Positions 43,772 through 53,186 of a DNA stretch of 64,000 nucleotides are shown here, piece by piece. The stretch is taken from NCBI GenBank assembly GCA_022844125.1, contig JALHMI010000007.1, forward strand, positions 8,896 through 72,895. The letters are read 5' to 3'. The stretch's first letter is position 1, and every line of letters begins with the position of its first letter. This DNA comes from Pirellulales bacterium (GTDB taxonomy: Bacteria; Planctomycetota; Planctomycetia; Pirellulales; PALSA-1355). Under the pieces are notes generated by a model. The model was not told the origin of the DNA, did not search any database, and saw only the letters and a list, made by a program, of their open reading frames with translations. Position numbers and translations under genes: made by a program.

Positions 43772-46700
43772 ATGCAGTGGCTAGCTGAAGTTTGTGTCCG
43801 CCGGCCGGTCTTCGCGCTGACGCTTGTCGCCGCGCTGATCGTGGCTGGTTTGGCCGCTTATCAGCAGCTCGGCATCGATCGGTTCCCACGGATGGACTTG
43901 CCGACGGTCATGGTATTTACGAGCTATCCCGGCGCATCACCCGAAGAGATCGAGACCGAGATCACGCAGCCGCTGGAGGATGCGGTAGCGACGGTTGCAG
44001 GAATCGACGAGCTGCGGTCGCTTTCGCGGGATGGCAACTCGCTGCTTCTGATCACATTCAATCTCGACCGCAACATCGACGCCGCGAGCCAGGATGTGCG
44101 TGACGCCGTGGGTGGCGTCATGAATCGGTTGCCTCCGAACATCGACCCGCCGGTGGTCGACAAGCGCGATCTTGATGCATCGCCGATCATGTCGCTTGCT
44201 CTGTCCGGCAATCGCGACAGTCGCGAATTGTTTCTCCTGGCCGATCGGTACGTCAAGAACGTGATTGAATCGGCGCACGGCGTTGGCGAAGTGATGATCG
44301 CCGGCGCCACGGATCGGGCGATTCAGGTCAATATCGAGGCCCGCCGCCTGGCGGCCTATCAGATGTCGATCATGCAGATTCGAGACGCCCTGGTTCGGCA
44401 GAACACGGACATTCCAGGCGGCCTGGTGGACACGGGCCAGCGCGAGCTTTCGCTCCGCACGGTCGGCCGCGTGGCCGATCCGGCCGAGTTTATGAACCTG
44501 GTGGTTGCCAGCGCCGGCGGGGCACCGGTGCGACTGCGCGATCTCGGCCAGGTTGTCGACGGTTCGAAGGAAGTGCGCACGCTCGCGCGACTCAACGGTA
44601 CGCCGGCGGTTGTCCTCTACGTACAGCGGCAGTCGGGCACGAACACGGTCGACGTCATCGCCGCGGTGAAGGAGCGACTGGGACGGTCTCGTGATCTGCT
44701 TCCCGCGGACGTCAAGCTCGAGGTTATTCAGGATCAGTCGCGCTACATCAATGCGGCGATGCACGAAATTCAAGGGCACCTGATATCGGGTAGCATTCTG
44801 GCGTCGATCGTGGTGCTGCTGTTTATGCGGTCGTGGCGTTCGACGTTGATTGCTGCCGTGGCAATTCCCAGTTCGGTGATCGCGACGTTTGCCGTGATGC
44901 GATTCCTGGACTTTACGCTCAACAACGTCACGATGCTGGCCCTGGTGCTGATGGTGGGCGTGGTGATCGACGACGCCATCGTCGTGCTGGAAAACGTGTT
45001 CCGCTTTATCGAAGAAAAGGGCATGCCGCCCATGCAGGCGGCCATCGAAGGAACCCGCGAGATCGGTCTGGCCGTGCTCGCCACGACCCTTTCGCTGGTG
45101 GTCGTGTTTCTGCCGGTGTCGTTTCTCTCCAGTGTGACGGGGCGAATGCTCTATCAGTTTGGTGTCACGGCCGTCGTGGCGATCATGGTCTCGATGCTGA
45201 TCAGCTTTTCGCTGACTCCGATGATGTGTTCGCGCCTGCTGCATCGCGATCAAGTAAAGGCTGGCCACGGTAGCGCGTCGCGCAGCGGGTTGTATAGCTA
45301 TCTCGAATGGTCTTACGTCTGGATGTTGCGGATGGCGATGCGCTTCCGCTGGCTGGTGGCGGGGTTGGCCATCGCCGTGATTGCACTCAATGTGCCGTTG
45401 TATAACGCGGTCTCGCAGGATTACGTTCCCACCAACGTGGACGAGTCCGAATTCGAAGTCCGCATCACCGCGCCCGAAGGCGCCACGCTCTCGGCCATGG
45501 ACGATACGCTGCGGGCGGTCGAAGCCGAGCTGAAGGAAATCCCCGGCATCGTTTACCTGCTCACCGGGGTCGGCAGCCGCGGTGGCGGCGCGGTGAATAA
45601 TGCGGAAATTTATGTGCAGATCGAGGACATTGAGAAACGCTCGTTCAGCTTCGGCCGCCTGTGGCACGCGCTGTTGGCCGGCAACCCGATTGAGGCCTGG
45701 GAGGGCAACTACTCGCAGCGCGACGTTATGGTTGCCGCTCGCAGCCGTCTGCAGCGCTTCCAGGACTTGCAGGTTTCGGTGCGGAACCTGACCAGTCTGC
45801 GGCAAGGTGCTCCGGTCGATATCGACTTCGTGATTGAAGGGCCGGAAATCGAAACGCTCGCCCGCTTGAGCGAAGAACTCCGCCAGCGCATCGCACATCT
45901 GCCGGGCATCGTGGACACGCAAACCACGCTGCGGATGGATAAGCCCGAACTCCGTGTCGAGATTGACCGCGAACGGGCGGCATCGCTGGGTGTCGAGGTC
46001 CACGAGATTGCCGAGACGTTGCGGATTGCGGTGGGCGGCGACGATCGCGTATCGCGCTATCACGATTCTTCGGCCGACGACACATACGACGTCGAGTTGC
46101 GCCTGGTGGGCATCGATCGTGGCAGCCGCGATACGATCAGCCAACTTTACGTTCGCACGACACCGATGACGGCCACCGGTAGTGTCCCTTCAACACGTTC
46201 GGCCTCCATGGAATCCGCCCTGGGCGGGCAAACGCTCACGCGACTCGACAATGTGGTGCGCTTCACCGATCAAGAAACCTCGCCCCGCATCGATCGACTG
46301 AACCGCTCGCGGATGGCGGCGGTGCGGGCGAACCTCGCCCCGGGCGCAGCGTTGGCTGATCAGTTGGCTGCGGTGCAGCGCGAAGCCGACGCCATGAACA
46401 TGCCAGCCGGCTATGCCACGAGCATCGCTGGAAGCGGCAAGGAGCTCGAACGCACGTTTCAGGACTTTGGCTGGACATTCGCCCTCTCATTCATCTTCAT
46501 GTACCTGATCCTGGCCGCGCAGTTCGAACACCTCGTGCACCCGCTCACGATCCTGATTTCGTTGCCGCTGGCGATTCCGTTCGGCCTGATCAGTCTCCTG
46601 ATTGGTGGCGAAACGCTGAACCTTTATTCGGCGCTTGGGATCCTGGTGCTGTTCGGTGTGGTGAAGAAGAACTCGATCTTGCAGGTCGATCACACAAACC

Positions 46701-47077
46701 AGCTTCGCGCGGCTGGAATGGATCGCCTGACGGCCATTATCGAGGCCAACCGCGACCGGCTGCGGCCGATCTTGATGACCACGATCAGTTTTGTAGCCGG
46801 ACTGCTGCCGCTACTCATCGCCGCCGGGCCGGGCGCGGAAGAGCGGCGCTCAATCGCCGTGCTCGCGGTGGGTGGCCAAACGCTTTCGCTGTTGCTCACG
46901 CTGCTGGCGACACCGGTAATTTATTCAATCTTTGACGACATGTCGAAGCTCTTCGGCAGCCGTGCTCCGCAGCCGGAGCTTGCCGGCATGGCCAACTCGC
47001 CGCCGCAGCCGCACGCGGCAGCCTCGAAGCAGAAAGAACTGGTCGAATCTCCCGCTCGCGCCGCGCTGGAAACCTAG
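43772..47077 (+). CDS. RND family efflux pump, inner-membrane subunit (HAE-type)
   Basis: A 1101-residue proton-driven pump with the twelve-helix, two-repeat RND topology. The N-terminus is VCVRRPVFALTLVAALIVAG and the porter-domain sequence DRFPRMDLPTVMVFTSYPGA. The proton-relay Asp pair is D400-D401 in GVVIDDAIVVLENVF. The C-terminal repeat contains YLILAAQFEHLVHPLTILIS and GVVKKNSILQVDHTNQLR, where one relay Lys-type position is kept. It is longer than the AcrB average because of an extended C-terminus. It belongs to the hydrophobe/amphiphile class rather than the heavy-metal class by these motifs. Substrate unknown. Confidence 0.92.
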   Translation: MQWLAEVCVRRPVFALTLVAALIVAGLAAYQQLGIDRFPRMDLPTVMVFTSYPGASPEEIETEITQPLEDAVATVAGIDELRSLSRDGNSLLLITFNLDRNIDAASQDVRDAVGGVMNRLPPNIDPPVVDKRDLDASPIMSLALSGNRDSRELFLLADRYVKNVIESAHGVGEVMIAGATDRAIQVNIEARRLAAYQMSIMQIRDALVRQNTDIPGGLVDTGQRELSLRTVGRVADPAEFMNLVVASAGGAPVRLRDLGQVVDGSKEVRTLARLNGTPAVVLYVQRQSGTNTVDVIAAVKERLGRSRDLLPADVKLEVIQDQSRYINAAMHEIQGHLISGSILASIVVLLFMRSWRSTLIAAVAIPSSVIATFAVMRFLDFTLNNVTMLALVLMVGVVIDDAIVVLENVFRFIEEKGMPPMQAAIEGTREIGLAVLATTLSLVVVFLPVSFLSSVTGRMLYQFGVTAVVAIMVSMLISFSLTPMMCSRLLHRDQVKAGHGSASRSGLYSYLEWSYVWMLRMAMRFRWLVAGLAIAVIALNVPLYNAVSQDYVPTNVDESEFEVRITAPEGATLSAMDDTLRAVEAELKEIPGIVYLLTGVGSRGGGAVNNAEIYVQIEDIEKRSFSFGRLWHALLAGNPIEAWEGNYSQRDVMVAARSRLQRFQDLQVSVRNLTSLRQGAPVDIDFVIEGPEIETLARLSEELRQRIAHLPGIVDTQTTLRMDKPELRVEIDRERAASLGVEVHEIAETLRIAVGGDDRVSRYHDSSADDTYDVELRLVGIDRGSRDTISQLYVRTTPMTATGSVPSTRSASMESALGGQTLTRLDNVVRFTDQETSPRIDRLNRSRMAAVRANLAPGAALADQLAAVQREADAMNMPAGYATSIAGSGKELERTFQDFGWTFALSFIFMYLILAAQFEHLVHPLTILISLPLAIPFGLISLLIGGETLNLYSALGILVLFGVVKKNSILQVDHTNQLRAAGMDRLTAIIEANRDRLRPILMTTISFVAGLLPLLIAAGPGAEERRSIAVLAVGGQTLSLLLTLLATPVIYSIFDDMSKLFGSRAPQPELAGMANSPPQPHAAASKQKELVESPARAALET

Positions 47078-47089
47078 CCGCGCGATCGC

Positions 47090-48478
47090 TCAGGAAAAAA
47101 TGCCGGTCATCGGCTTGCCTTCGGCAATCTTGAACGGCCGACCCAGTCGGTCGTGAATCTCGGTCGCGGGATCTAGCCCCAGCGCCCAGAACAAGGTCGC
47201 AGCCAGATCGCCTGGCGTATGGGGCGTTCCGATGGGATAGGCCCCGATACGATCACTGTTGCTGTAAACACAACCGCGCTTGACTCCCGCACCGGCCAGC
47301 ACGATGGAATACGTGCTCGTCCAGTGATCGCGGCCGCCGGGGCCGATGTTGTTCGTCAGCGGGTTCGGTTGGCCAATCTGCGGCTTGCGCCCGAACTCGC
47401 CCGACCACACGACCAGCGTCTCGTCCAGCAGGCCGCGCTGGTCCATGTCTTCAATCAACGCCGAGAACGCCTGATCTTCGGGCGGCATCAGCGTTTTCTT
47501 CATCCGGCCGAAGTTGTCGCTGTGCGTGTCCCAGCCGTCGCCGGGGTTCGAACCGCTGAAGCAGGTGACCAGCGTCACGCCGGCTTCGATCAGCCTGCGG
47601 GCCAGCAACAGGCTCTGGCCGCTCTTATGCCGGCCGTAGCGATCACGCAGCTTGTCGCTTTCTTGCGAGAGGTCGAATGCCCGCTTGGCATCGGCGGACC
47701 CTAGAAGCGAGAAAGATCGCTCGTAGAACTGGTCGCGCGAGTGCATCGCGGCCGCGCTTTCCAGTCCCCGTAGCTGCCCGTCGATGCTGGCGAGCAATCG
47801 CCGACGATCGTCCAGTCGCTGGGCATCCACCCGCAGGCTCAGTTCGGCGACTTCGAAGTTTGGCTGGCTGGGATCGCGCTCGACAATCAGGGGATCGTAC
47901 TTCGCTCCCAGCATGCCGCCCGTCTGACCGGGACAGGTATAAACCTGGTCGAAAGCCCGATGGGGCACCTGGACCGAAACCGGCAGCGTGCCGGGTCCCG
48001 GGGCAATCTTGGCGAGCACTGCGCCATAGTGCGGCCAGTCGCTATTGGTCGCTCCGACCTGCACCTGGTCGCGCTCGCCGGTGCGACCGGTGATGGCCAG
48101 GTAGACCGCGGGGTTGTGATTGCTCGTCTTGTGATTCATCGTCCGCACGACGCACAGCCGATCGCATACCCTGGCGATCTGCGGCATGATGTCCGAGACG
48201 TAAAATCCCGCAGCGCTGGTGCCGATCGTGCCGAACTCGCCGCGGATTTCCGCAGGGGCGTCGGGCTTGGGATCGAACGAGTCGATGTGGCTCGGCGCAC
48301 CGTAATGGTGATAGAACAGGATGCTCTTTGCCCGCGGCTTCGCACCGGACGCATCGGCCGCGGCGAGCAAGCGGGGCAGCGTGAGTCCGGCGAGGCCGAT
48401 CGCGCCGATCTTCAGCGCTTCGCGCCGTGTCGTGTGGCGAAAATCCGCGCAGCCATGCTGAAGCGAGCGATTTCCCAT
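47090..48478 (-). CDS. DUF1501 protein with Tat-like signal (copy 3)
   Basis: A 462-residue protein with a twin-arginine signal (TTRREALKIGAIGLAGLTLP). DUF1501 landmarks are SILFYHHYGAPSHIDSFDPK (a variant of the usual WLDGGPS), GDGWDTHSDNFGRMKKTLM and LVVWSGEFGRKPQIGQPNP. The change of the metal/phosphate-site loop from DGGPS to HYGAPS is notable for copy 3. It is exported, function unknown. It converges with the RND pump gene, 12 bases between stops. No DUF1549/1553 gene is adjacent, so it may be transcribed alone. Confidence 0.88.
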   Translation of the reverse strand: MGNRSLQHGCADFRHTTRREALKIGAIGLAGLTLPRLLAAADASGAKPRAKSILFYHHYGAPSHIDSFDPKPDAPAEIRGEFGTIGTSAAGFYVSDIMPQIARVCDRLCVVRTMNHKTSNHNPAVYLAITGRTGERDQVQVGATNSDWPHYGAVLAKIAPGPGTLPVSVQVPHRAFDQVYTCPGQTGGMLGAKYDPLIVERDPSQPNFEVAELSLRVDAQRLDDRRRLLASIDGQLRGLESAAAMHSRDQFYERSFSLLGSADAKRAFDLSQESDKLRDRYGRHKSGQSLLLARRLIEAGVTLVTCFSGSNPGDGWDTHSDNFGRMKKTLMPPEDQAFSALIEDMDQRGLLDETLVVWSGEFGRKPQIGQPNPLTNNIGPGGRDHWTSTYSIVLAGAGVKRGCVYSNSDRIGAYPIGTPHTPGDLAATLFWALGLDPATEIHDRLGRPFKIAEGKPMTGIFS

Positions 48479-48588
48479 CGCGAATGGGTCCTGAGGGCAC
48501 GCGGCGACCGATGAATTCCACGCGGCCAGTATGACTGCTCGACGCTGCGCGGGTCAAGCTGGTGATCCCAACCGCCCAGGGACGGCAC

Positions 48589-49122
48589 TTAGTCGATCAC
48601 GACCAGCCCGCCCCCGTCGCGGCGCTCCCATTCCTTGCGGGCTTCGCTGAGTCCGAAGGCGCAAAGTTCGAACTCCTCGCTCAGTCGCTGGAGCAATTCG
48701 CGGCGGACCTTTTCGTCCTCGGCCGGAATCGTGCTGGCGATCTGGTAGGCGCGCTTGCCGTGTGTGCAGTAGTCGATGAATTGCGATTGCTTCTCGGTCG
48801 GCTGATCGCGCTGGCAACCCAAGGCTTCGGGATAGACGCCCGCCCAAAACAGGGTGAAGTCGCCAATGTGCCGGTGCACTTCGCGGCGGGCTTCGCCGAT
48901 CCGGGCTTCGGCCTCGGCCATCATCAGGGCTACTTCGCCGATCCGTCGGCCGCCCAGATCGCGAACGTTGTACAGACTGTCCGCCCTGATGAAGCGGATC
49001 AGAAGATCGCTGATGTAGTCAATCAGCGGCGGATCGGCGATACCGACCCGAGTTTGAAAGGCATACTCCGCGATACCCGCGAAATAGTCACGCAACGGGG
49101 CCCGAGGGCGATTGGCAGTCAT
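48589..49122 (-). CDS. Helical protein of unknown function
   Basis: A 177-residue, largely alpha-helical protein with no signal peptide. It begins MTANRPRAPLRDYFAGIAEY, and has FTLFWAGVYPEALGCQRDQP and a C-terminal EARKEWERRDGGGLVVID. I do not recognise the family; it reads like a conserved planctomycete cytoplasmic protein. It lies between two DUF1501 genes and is divergent from copy 4 with about 180 bases between starts. Its stop is 110 bases from the start of copy 3, so they may share a transcript. Confidence 0.7.
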   Translation of the reverse strand: MTANRPRAPLRDYFAGIAEYAFQTRVGIADPPLIDYISDLLIRFIRADSLYNVRDLGGRRIGEVALMMAEAEARIGEARREVHRHIGDFTLFWAGVYPEALGCQRDQPTEKQSQFIDYCTHGKRAYQIASTIPAEDEKVRRELLQRLSEEFELCAFGLSEARKEWERRDGGGLVVID

Positions 49123-49303
49123 AGACCACCCCCTTCCATTCCGACGTCGAACAAGTCCAGTACGGCAAATGTCCGCCTCTCTATTGCATTAAAGTCGGCG
49201 CGCCCGCACGGGTCAAGTTCAGTGATTTTCGGCCGGAATTCGCCCGGGGCGTTGTTATACTGTCGGGCGCCCCCCCCTGCCCCTGCCCAGCGGAGACACT
49301 TGG

Positions 49304-51415
49304 ATGTTCTCGCTTGATGATCGGCCCTACTCGCTTTGCGATCGGATCACCCGCCGCGAGCTGATGCGGATTGGCGGGCTGAACCTGCTGGGGCTTTCGC
49401 TGCCGGCCTTGCTCAGGGGCCAGGCTCAGGCGGCAACGAGCTCGCCAAATCCGACGTTCGGCCGGGCAAAGAACGTGATTTACCTCTGGCTGCAAGGCGG
49501 TCCGCCGCAGCACGAAACCTTCGATCCCAAGCCAGACGCGCCGGTCGAGATTCGCGGGCCATTCAAGCCGATTTCAACGAGCGTGCCAGGCATTCAGTTC
49601 TGCGAGTTGCTGCCCCGCACCGCACGATTGGCCCATAAGCTGGCCGTCGTCCGGTCGCTGTCGACTGACGACAACACGCACGACACCAGCGGCTATTGGG
49701 TGCTCACCGGCAACAAGTATCCTGGCGCAACCGCCCGTGAAATCAAGCCGAGCGATTGGCCGTACTTTGGCTCCGTGGTCAAGATGCTCAAGCCCAGCGA
49801 GCGCGTGCCGGCGCTTTCCAGCGTGTGGATTCCCGACATCATGCGGCTGAACGACAACGTTCGGCCGGCTGGGCAGACCGGCGGTTTCCTGGGAGCCCAA
49901 TGGGATCCGGATCGCTTCATCGGCGACCCTTCCGACGACAACTACCAGATTGAAGGCCTCTCGCTGGCCGAGGGGATTTCGCCGCTGAGGCTTGAAGGCA
50001 GACTGTCGCTCTTCGAGCAGGTTGGCCGGCACCTCGACCGCGCCGAGCAGACCGCCGCAGTTCAGAACTACGACGAGATTCGCCACGCGGCTTTTGGGCT
50101 CTTGGCTTCGGGCGGGGCTCGCGATGCGTTCCGCGTGCGCGACGAACCCGAGCAAGTTCGTGAGCGTTACGGCAAGAACCGCTTTGGCCAGTGCGTGCTG
50201 CTCGCCCGGCGTCTGGTCGAAGCTGGCGTGCGGCTGGTTCACGTGAACTGGCCACGCGAGCCGGGCGATACGGCTGTTGACAACCCGATGTGGGACACCC
50301 ATGCTCAGAACGCGGACCGGCTGCAGGATGCGCTCTGCCCGATGTTCGACGTGGCCTATTCGGCCCTGATCGAAGACCTGGATCAACGCGGTCTCTTGGA
50401 CGAAACACTGGTCGTCGCGATTGGCGAATTCGGCCGCACGCCAAAGATCAACCAGTTCGGCGGACGTGACCACTGGGGGCACGTCTTCAGTTGTGCCCTG
50501 GCCGGGGCGGGCATCGCCGGCGGCCAGGTTTACGGCTCCAGCGACAAGACCGGCGGCTATCCCGCGTCTCAGCGCGTCGAACCGCAACAGTTGACCGCGA
50601 CGGTCTTCCACCTGCTGGGCGTTCCCGAGGGTGCGACGTTCCCCGATCGCACCGGCCGACCCCTGCCCGTCACGCATGGAGAGCCGCTGTGGACACTGCT
50701 CGGCTCGCAGCCGGTGACGCTGGCCCGCAGTGAGCCCGGTGGCGACGAGCGACTGGTGCCGCCTTACGACGAGCGGCAGATTGTCGACACGGATTTTGAG
50801 AGCGGCACGCCGCTGGTGGCTCACGGTACAAGTACGAGAGTGAAATCGTGGCAAGCCTCGCCGCTCGCTGCCGATGGAACTACGTCGCTCGCCGTAGAGC
50901 TCGCAAGCGCTTCGGCCAGTTCGCGGAGCGGTGCCGCTCAGGTGGCCATTCAATTCACCCCAGGGGCTCCGCCGAGCCCCCGCGCCATGCTCTCGCAAGA
51001 AGTCCGCAGTCCGCGAGCGGGGCGATTTACGTTCTCCTCGCATGTCTCCGCAGGCGGGTCGGACAGCGAAGCCGTGCAGGCATTTTTCCAGAGCCACCGC
51101 TGCCGGCTGGTGATCTTCGGCTTCCTGGACCTCGAGAAGAACCACACGCAGCATCGGGAGTTCGCCTCGGCTGAGGTCTCGCCGGTCTGGTCGCCTGACG
51201 ACAAGCCGATCTATGAGCGGTTTACCGTAACCGCCAATCTTCGCAGCCAGGATGCCGGCGCCATGGAAACCAGCCGCGGCGTTGGTGTGGCGGTCATCGT
51301 CGAGCAGCGGCCCGATGCGCCGGCGAACCAGCTCAACCAGCAAGTCGTCCTCCGCATCGACGACGCCGAACTCACGTTCGATCCGCGTCCGCGGGACGAC
51401 TCGGTGAAGGTGTGA
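49304..51415 (+). CDS. DUF1501 protein with extra C-terminal domain (copy 4)
   Basis: A 703-residue protein with a signal-anchor/Tat-like start (ITRRELMRIGGLNLLGLSLP). The DUF1501 domain spans about residues 40-440: VIYLWLQGGPPQHETFDPKP, NPMWDTHAQNADRLQDA and LVVAIGEFGRTPKINQFGG. About 230 further residues form a beta-rich domain (SLAVELASASASSRSG, RFTFSSHVSAGG, QVVLRIDDAELTFDPRPRD). Ordinary DUF1501 proteins stop near residue 450, so this appended domain is unusual; it could bind carbohydrate or another ligand. The downstream membrane protein starts inside its stop codon. Confidence 0.88.
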   Translation: MFSLDDRPYSLCDRITRRELMRIGGLNLLGLSLPALLRGQAQAATSSPNPTFGRAKNVIYLWLQGGPPQHETFDPKPDAPVEIRGPFKPISTSVPGIQFCELLPRTARLAHKLAVVRSLSTDDNTHDTSGYWVLTGNKYPGATAREIKPSDWPYFGSVVKMLKPSERVPALSSVWIPDIMRLNDNVRPAGQTGGFLGAQWDPDRFIGDPSDDNYQIEGLSLAEGISPLRLEGRLSLFEQVGRHLDRAEQTAAVQNYDEIRHAAFGLLASGGARDAFRVRDEPEQVRERYGKNRFGQCVLLARRLVEAGVRLVHVNWPREPGDTAVDNPMWDTHAQNADRLQDALCPMFDVAYSALIEDLDQRGLLDETLVVAIGEFGRTPKINQFGGRDHWGHVFSCALAGAGIAGGQVYGSSDKTGGYPASQRVEPQQLTATVFHLLGVPEGATFPDRTGRPLPVTHGEPLWTLLGSQPVTLARSEPGGDERLVPPYDERQIVDTDFESGTPLVAHGTSTRVKSWQASPLAADGTTSLAVELASASASSRSGAAQVAIQFTPGAPPSPRAMLSQEVRSPRAGRFTFSSHVSAGGSDSEAVQAFFQSHRCRLVIFGFLDLEKNHTQHREFASAEVSPVWSPDDKPIYERFTVTANLRSQDAGAMETSRGVGVAVIVEQRPDAPANQLNQQVVLRIDDAELTFDPRPRDDSVKV

Positions 51416-52317
51416 CAGCCGCTCGAATGGAATCGGAAACTCCCAACACTGTCACTCAGCAAGTCTCGGCTTTGCAAGGCGTACCTTCAGCGAGGTTCGC
51501 GACCTTGTTGGCTTTTCACGCTGCACTGCCATTTCTCTGTGGTGCGGCCGAGTTGGTAGGCGCTGATATTTATGTAGCGCTGGCAATCACGGCCATGCAA
51601 CTCTTCCTGTTGGCGATGTGGGTTGGACTGGGGCCATGGTCAACCGGCGCACGGATTCTCACATTCGGTCTCGGCAACTGTTACGTTGTTGTATCAACAC
51701 TGGGCGGGGCTTGGTCAATTCAATCTCGAGAGTTCCAAGATCCTGACTTTAATTTGTCGAGCATCGTAACGGTGCTGACGATGTTGGCCTTTGGTACGTC
51801 GGGCCTGCTTTCAGCTGCATTCGTTTGCACTCGCTATTGGTTTAAACTTCGCCGCGTCACCGCACCCGTGCCAGACGAGCGAATTCAGGTGACCCAGTTT
51901 GGAGTTCGTCACCTTTTGGGAGTTACTTTCCTTTGCGGCGGCGTGATCGCCGCCCTCGGCCTCTTCAAACAGGGCATTCGGCCACCGTTTCTCTTGTCAT
52001 TGGCGATATTGCTTGCACCACTATTTTTGTCGGTGTTCGTTTGGGTTTGGACGGTCATGCCGCCGCGATTTCAAGGAATACGGCTGGCCATTGCTTTGGT
52101 AGTGAACTTGAGCGTGGTCACTTTGATGAATATCCAGCTGGAATACGATCCGCTGGCCATGTGGAGGTGGCTGCCTGGGCTTGCGCTCGTCGTGCTAACG
52201 CTCTTCGCGTTGCGCAGCGAAGGCTTCAGACTTGTCCGCCGACAGAAGATTGCAGCGACCGAATCGGCAGGTCACCAGTCCGAAGGCCACACACCGCCGG
52301 CGATGCCTCCGGGCTAA
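51412..52317 (+). CDS. Integral membrane protein of unknown function
   Basis: A 301-residue protein with about eight hydrophobic segments, for example FATLLAFHAALPFLCGAAEL, YVALAITAMQLFLLAMWVGL and FLLSLAILLAPLFLSVFVWV. The middle has FGVRHLLGVTFLCGGVIAALG, resembling a short (F)S-RHLL/LL-T hydrophobic module recurrent in planctomycete membrane proteins. The GTG start overlaps the last bases of copy 4 DUF1501 by 4 bases, a typical coupled arrangement; ATG at 51427 is an alternative. No enzymatic motif is visible. Codon use is slightly more AT-rich than in neighbours. Confidence 0.72.
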   Translation: MTAARMESETPNTVTQQVSALQGVPSARFATLLAFHAALPFLCGAAELVGADIYVALAITAMQLFLLAMWVGLGPWSTGARILTFGLGNCYVVVSTLGGAWSIQSREFQDPDFNLSSIVTVLTMLAFGTSGLLSAAFVCTRYWFKLRRVTAPVPDERIQVTQFGVRHLLGVTFLCGGVIAALGLFKQGIRPPFLLSLAILLAPLFLSVFVWVWTVMPPRFQGIRLAIALVVNLSVVTLMNIQLEYDPLAMWRWLPGLALVVLTLFALRSEGFRLVRRQKIAATESAGHQSEGHTPPAMPPG

Positions 52318-52341
52318 CCGGCAATGTAGCGAGAAGATTCT

Positions 52342-53145
52342 CTAGCCGTTCAGCGCCGCCAGCAGCGTGCTGACGTACTCGCCGATGTCTTTGAGCACCG
52401 CCTCGCGCGGCTTACTGCCTGCTTCAGCCACGCGGCGGACGATCGCCGAGCCCACGATCAGGCCGTCGGCTACCGGGGCCAATCGCTTCACGTGCTCGGG
52501 CTGACTGATGCCGAAGCCGATGCAGATCGGCAGCGGCGTCTGCTCTCGGAGCCAGCCGACGTTTTCAATCAGGTCGCGCGGCAGCTCGGTCCGCTCGCCG
52601 GTGATGCCGGCCACCGAGACGTAATACAGGAAACCGCTCGAACTCTCGGCAATCTTGAGGGCTCGCTCGCGCGGCGTTGTCGGGGTGACCAGTTGCACGA
52701 GGCTAAAGTCCGCCGTCTTGCAGATGGCTGCCAGCTCGCGGGCTTCATCGGCCGGCAGGTCGGGAACGATTGCCCCCGCAGCACCGGCCTTCTGGGCGTC
52801 CTCGACATATTTGGCCAGCCCGTGCCGCAAAATAATCGCATAGCTGACCATCGTCACGATCGGGGCCTTAACCTGGCCGGACACACCTCCCAGCATCGAA
52901 AGAATCTGGGCGAGCTTCACCTTCTTGTCGAGCGCCCGTGAGTACGACGCTTGAATTACCGGCCCGTCGGCGATTGGGTCGCTGTAGGGAATGCCAAGTT
53001 CGCACAGGTGGCTGCCGCGTGCGTCGAGCTCCTTCAGCACGGCGGCCGTAAACTCCAAGTCGGGATCGCCCGCCGTCACGAACGGCATGAAAGCCTTCTG
53101 GCCCGCGGCACGAAGCGTTTTGAATAGCTGATCGATCTTCGACAT
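52342..53145 (-). CDS. trpA: Tryptophan synthase alpha chain
   Basis: A 267-residue TIM barrel that cleaves indole-3-glycerol phosphate. Catalytic residues are in HLCELGIPYSDPIADGPVIQ (Glu and Asp), with AGAAGAIVPDLPADEA and ICIGFGISQPEHVK as phosphate-site regions. MPFVTAGDP near the start is the family signature. It lies 41 bases downstream of trpB on the same strand; indole passes to TrpB inside the alpha-beta complex. Other trp genes are not present, so the operon is reduced to trpBA here. Confidence 0.95.
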   Translation of the reverse strand: MSKIDQLFKTLRAAGQKAFMPFVTAGDPDLEFTAAVLKELDARGSHLCELGIPYSDPIADGPVIQASYSRALDKKVKLAQILSMLGGVSGQVKAPIVTMVSYAIILRHGLAKYVEDAQKAGAAGAIVPDLPADEARELAAICKTADFSLVQLVTPTTPRERALKIAESSSGFLYYVSVAGITGERTELPRDLIENVGWLREQTPLPICIGFGISQPEHVKRLAPVADGLIVGSAIVRRVAEAGSKPREAVLKDIGEYVSTLLAALNG

Positions 53146-53186
53146 GGATGGTTCTGAGGGGGCTTACTTTCCGGCCAAAACGGACT

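Noticed and set aside
43937-46144. 735-codon minus-strand frame across the RND pump gene
   Set aside because: His/Arg/Gln-rich antisense translation with no domain; the plus-strand pump frame has clear motifs throughout.
49574-51343. 589-codon minus-strand frame opposite DUF1501 copy 4
   Set aside because: Same antisense effect of GC-rich codon usage; no start context or domain.
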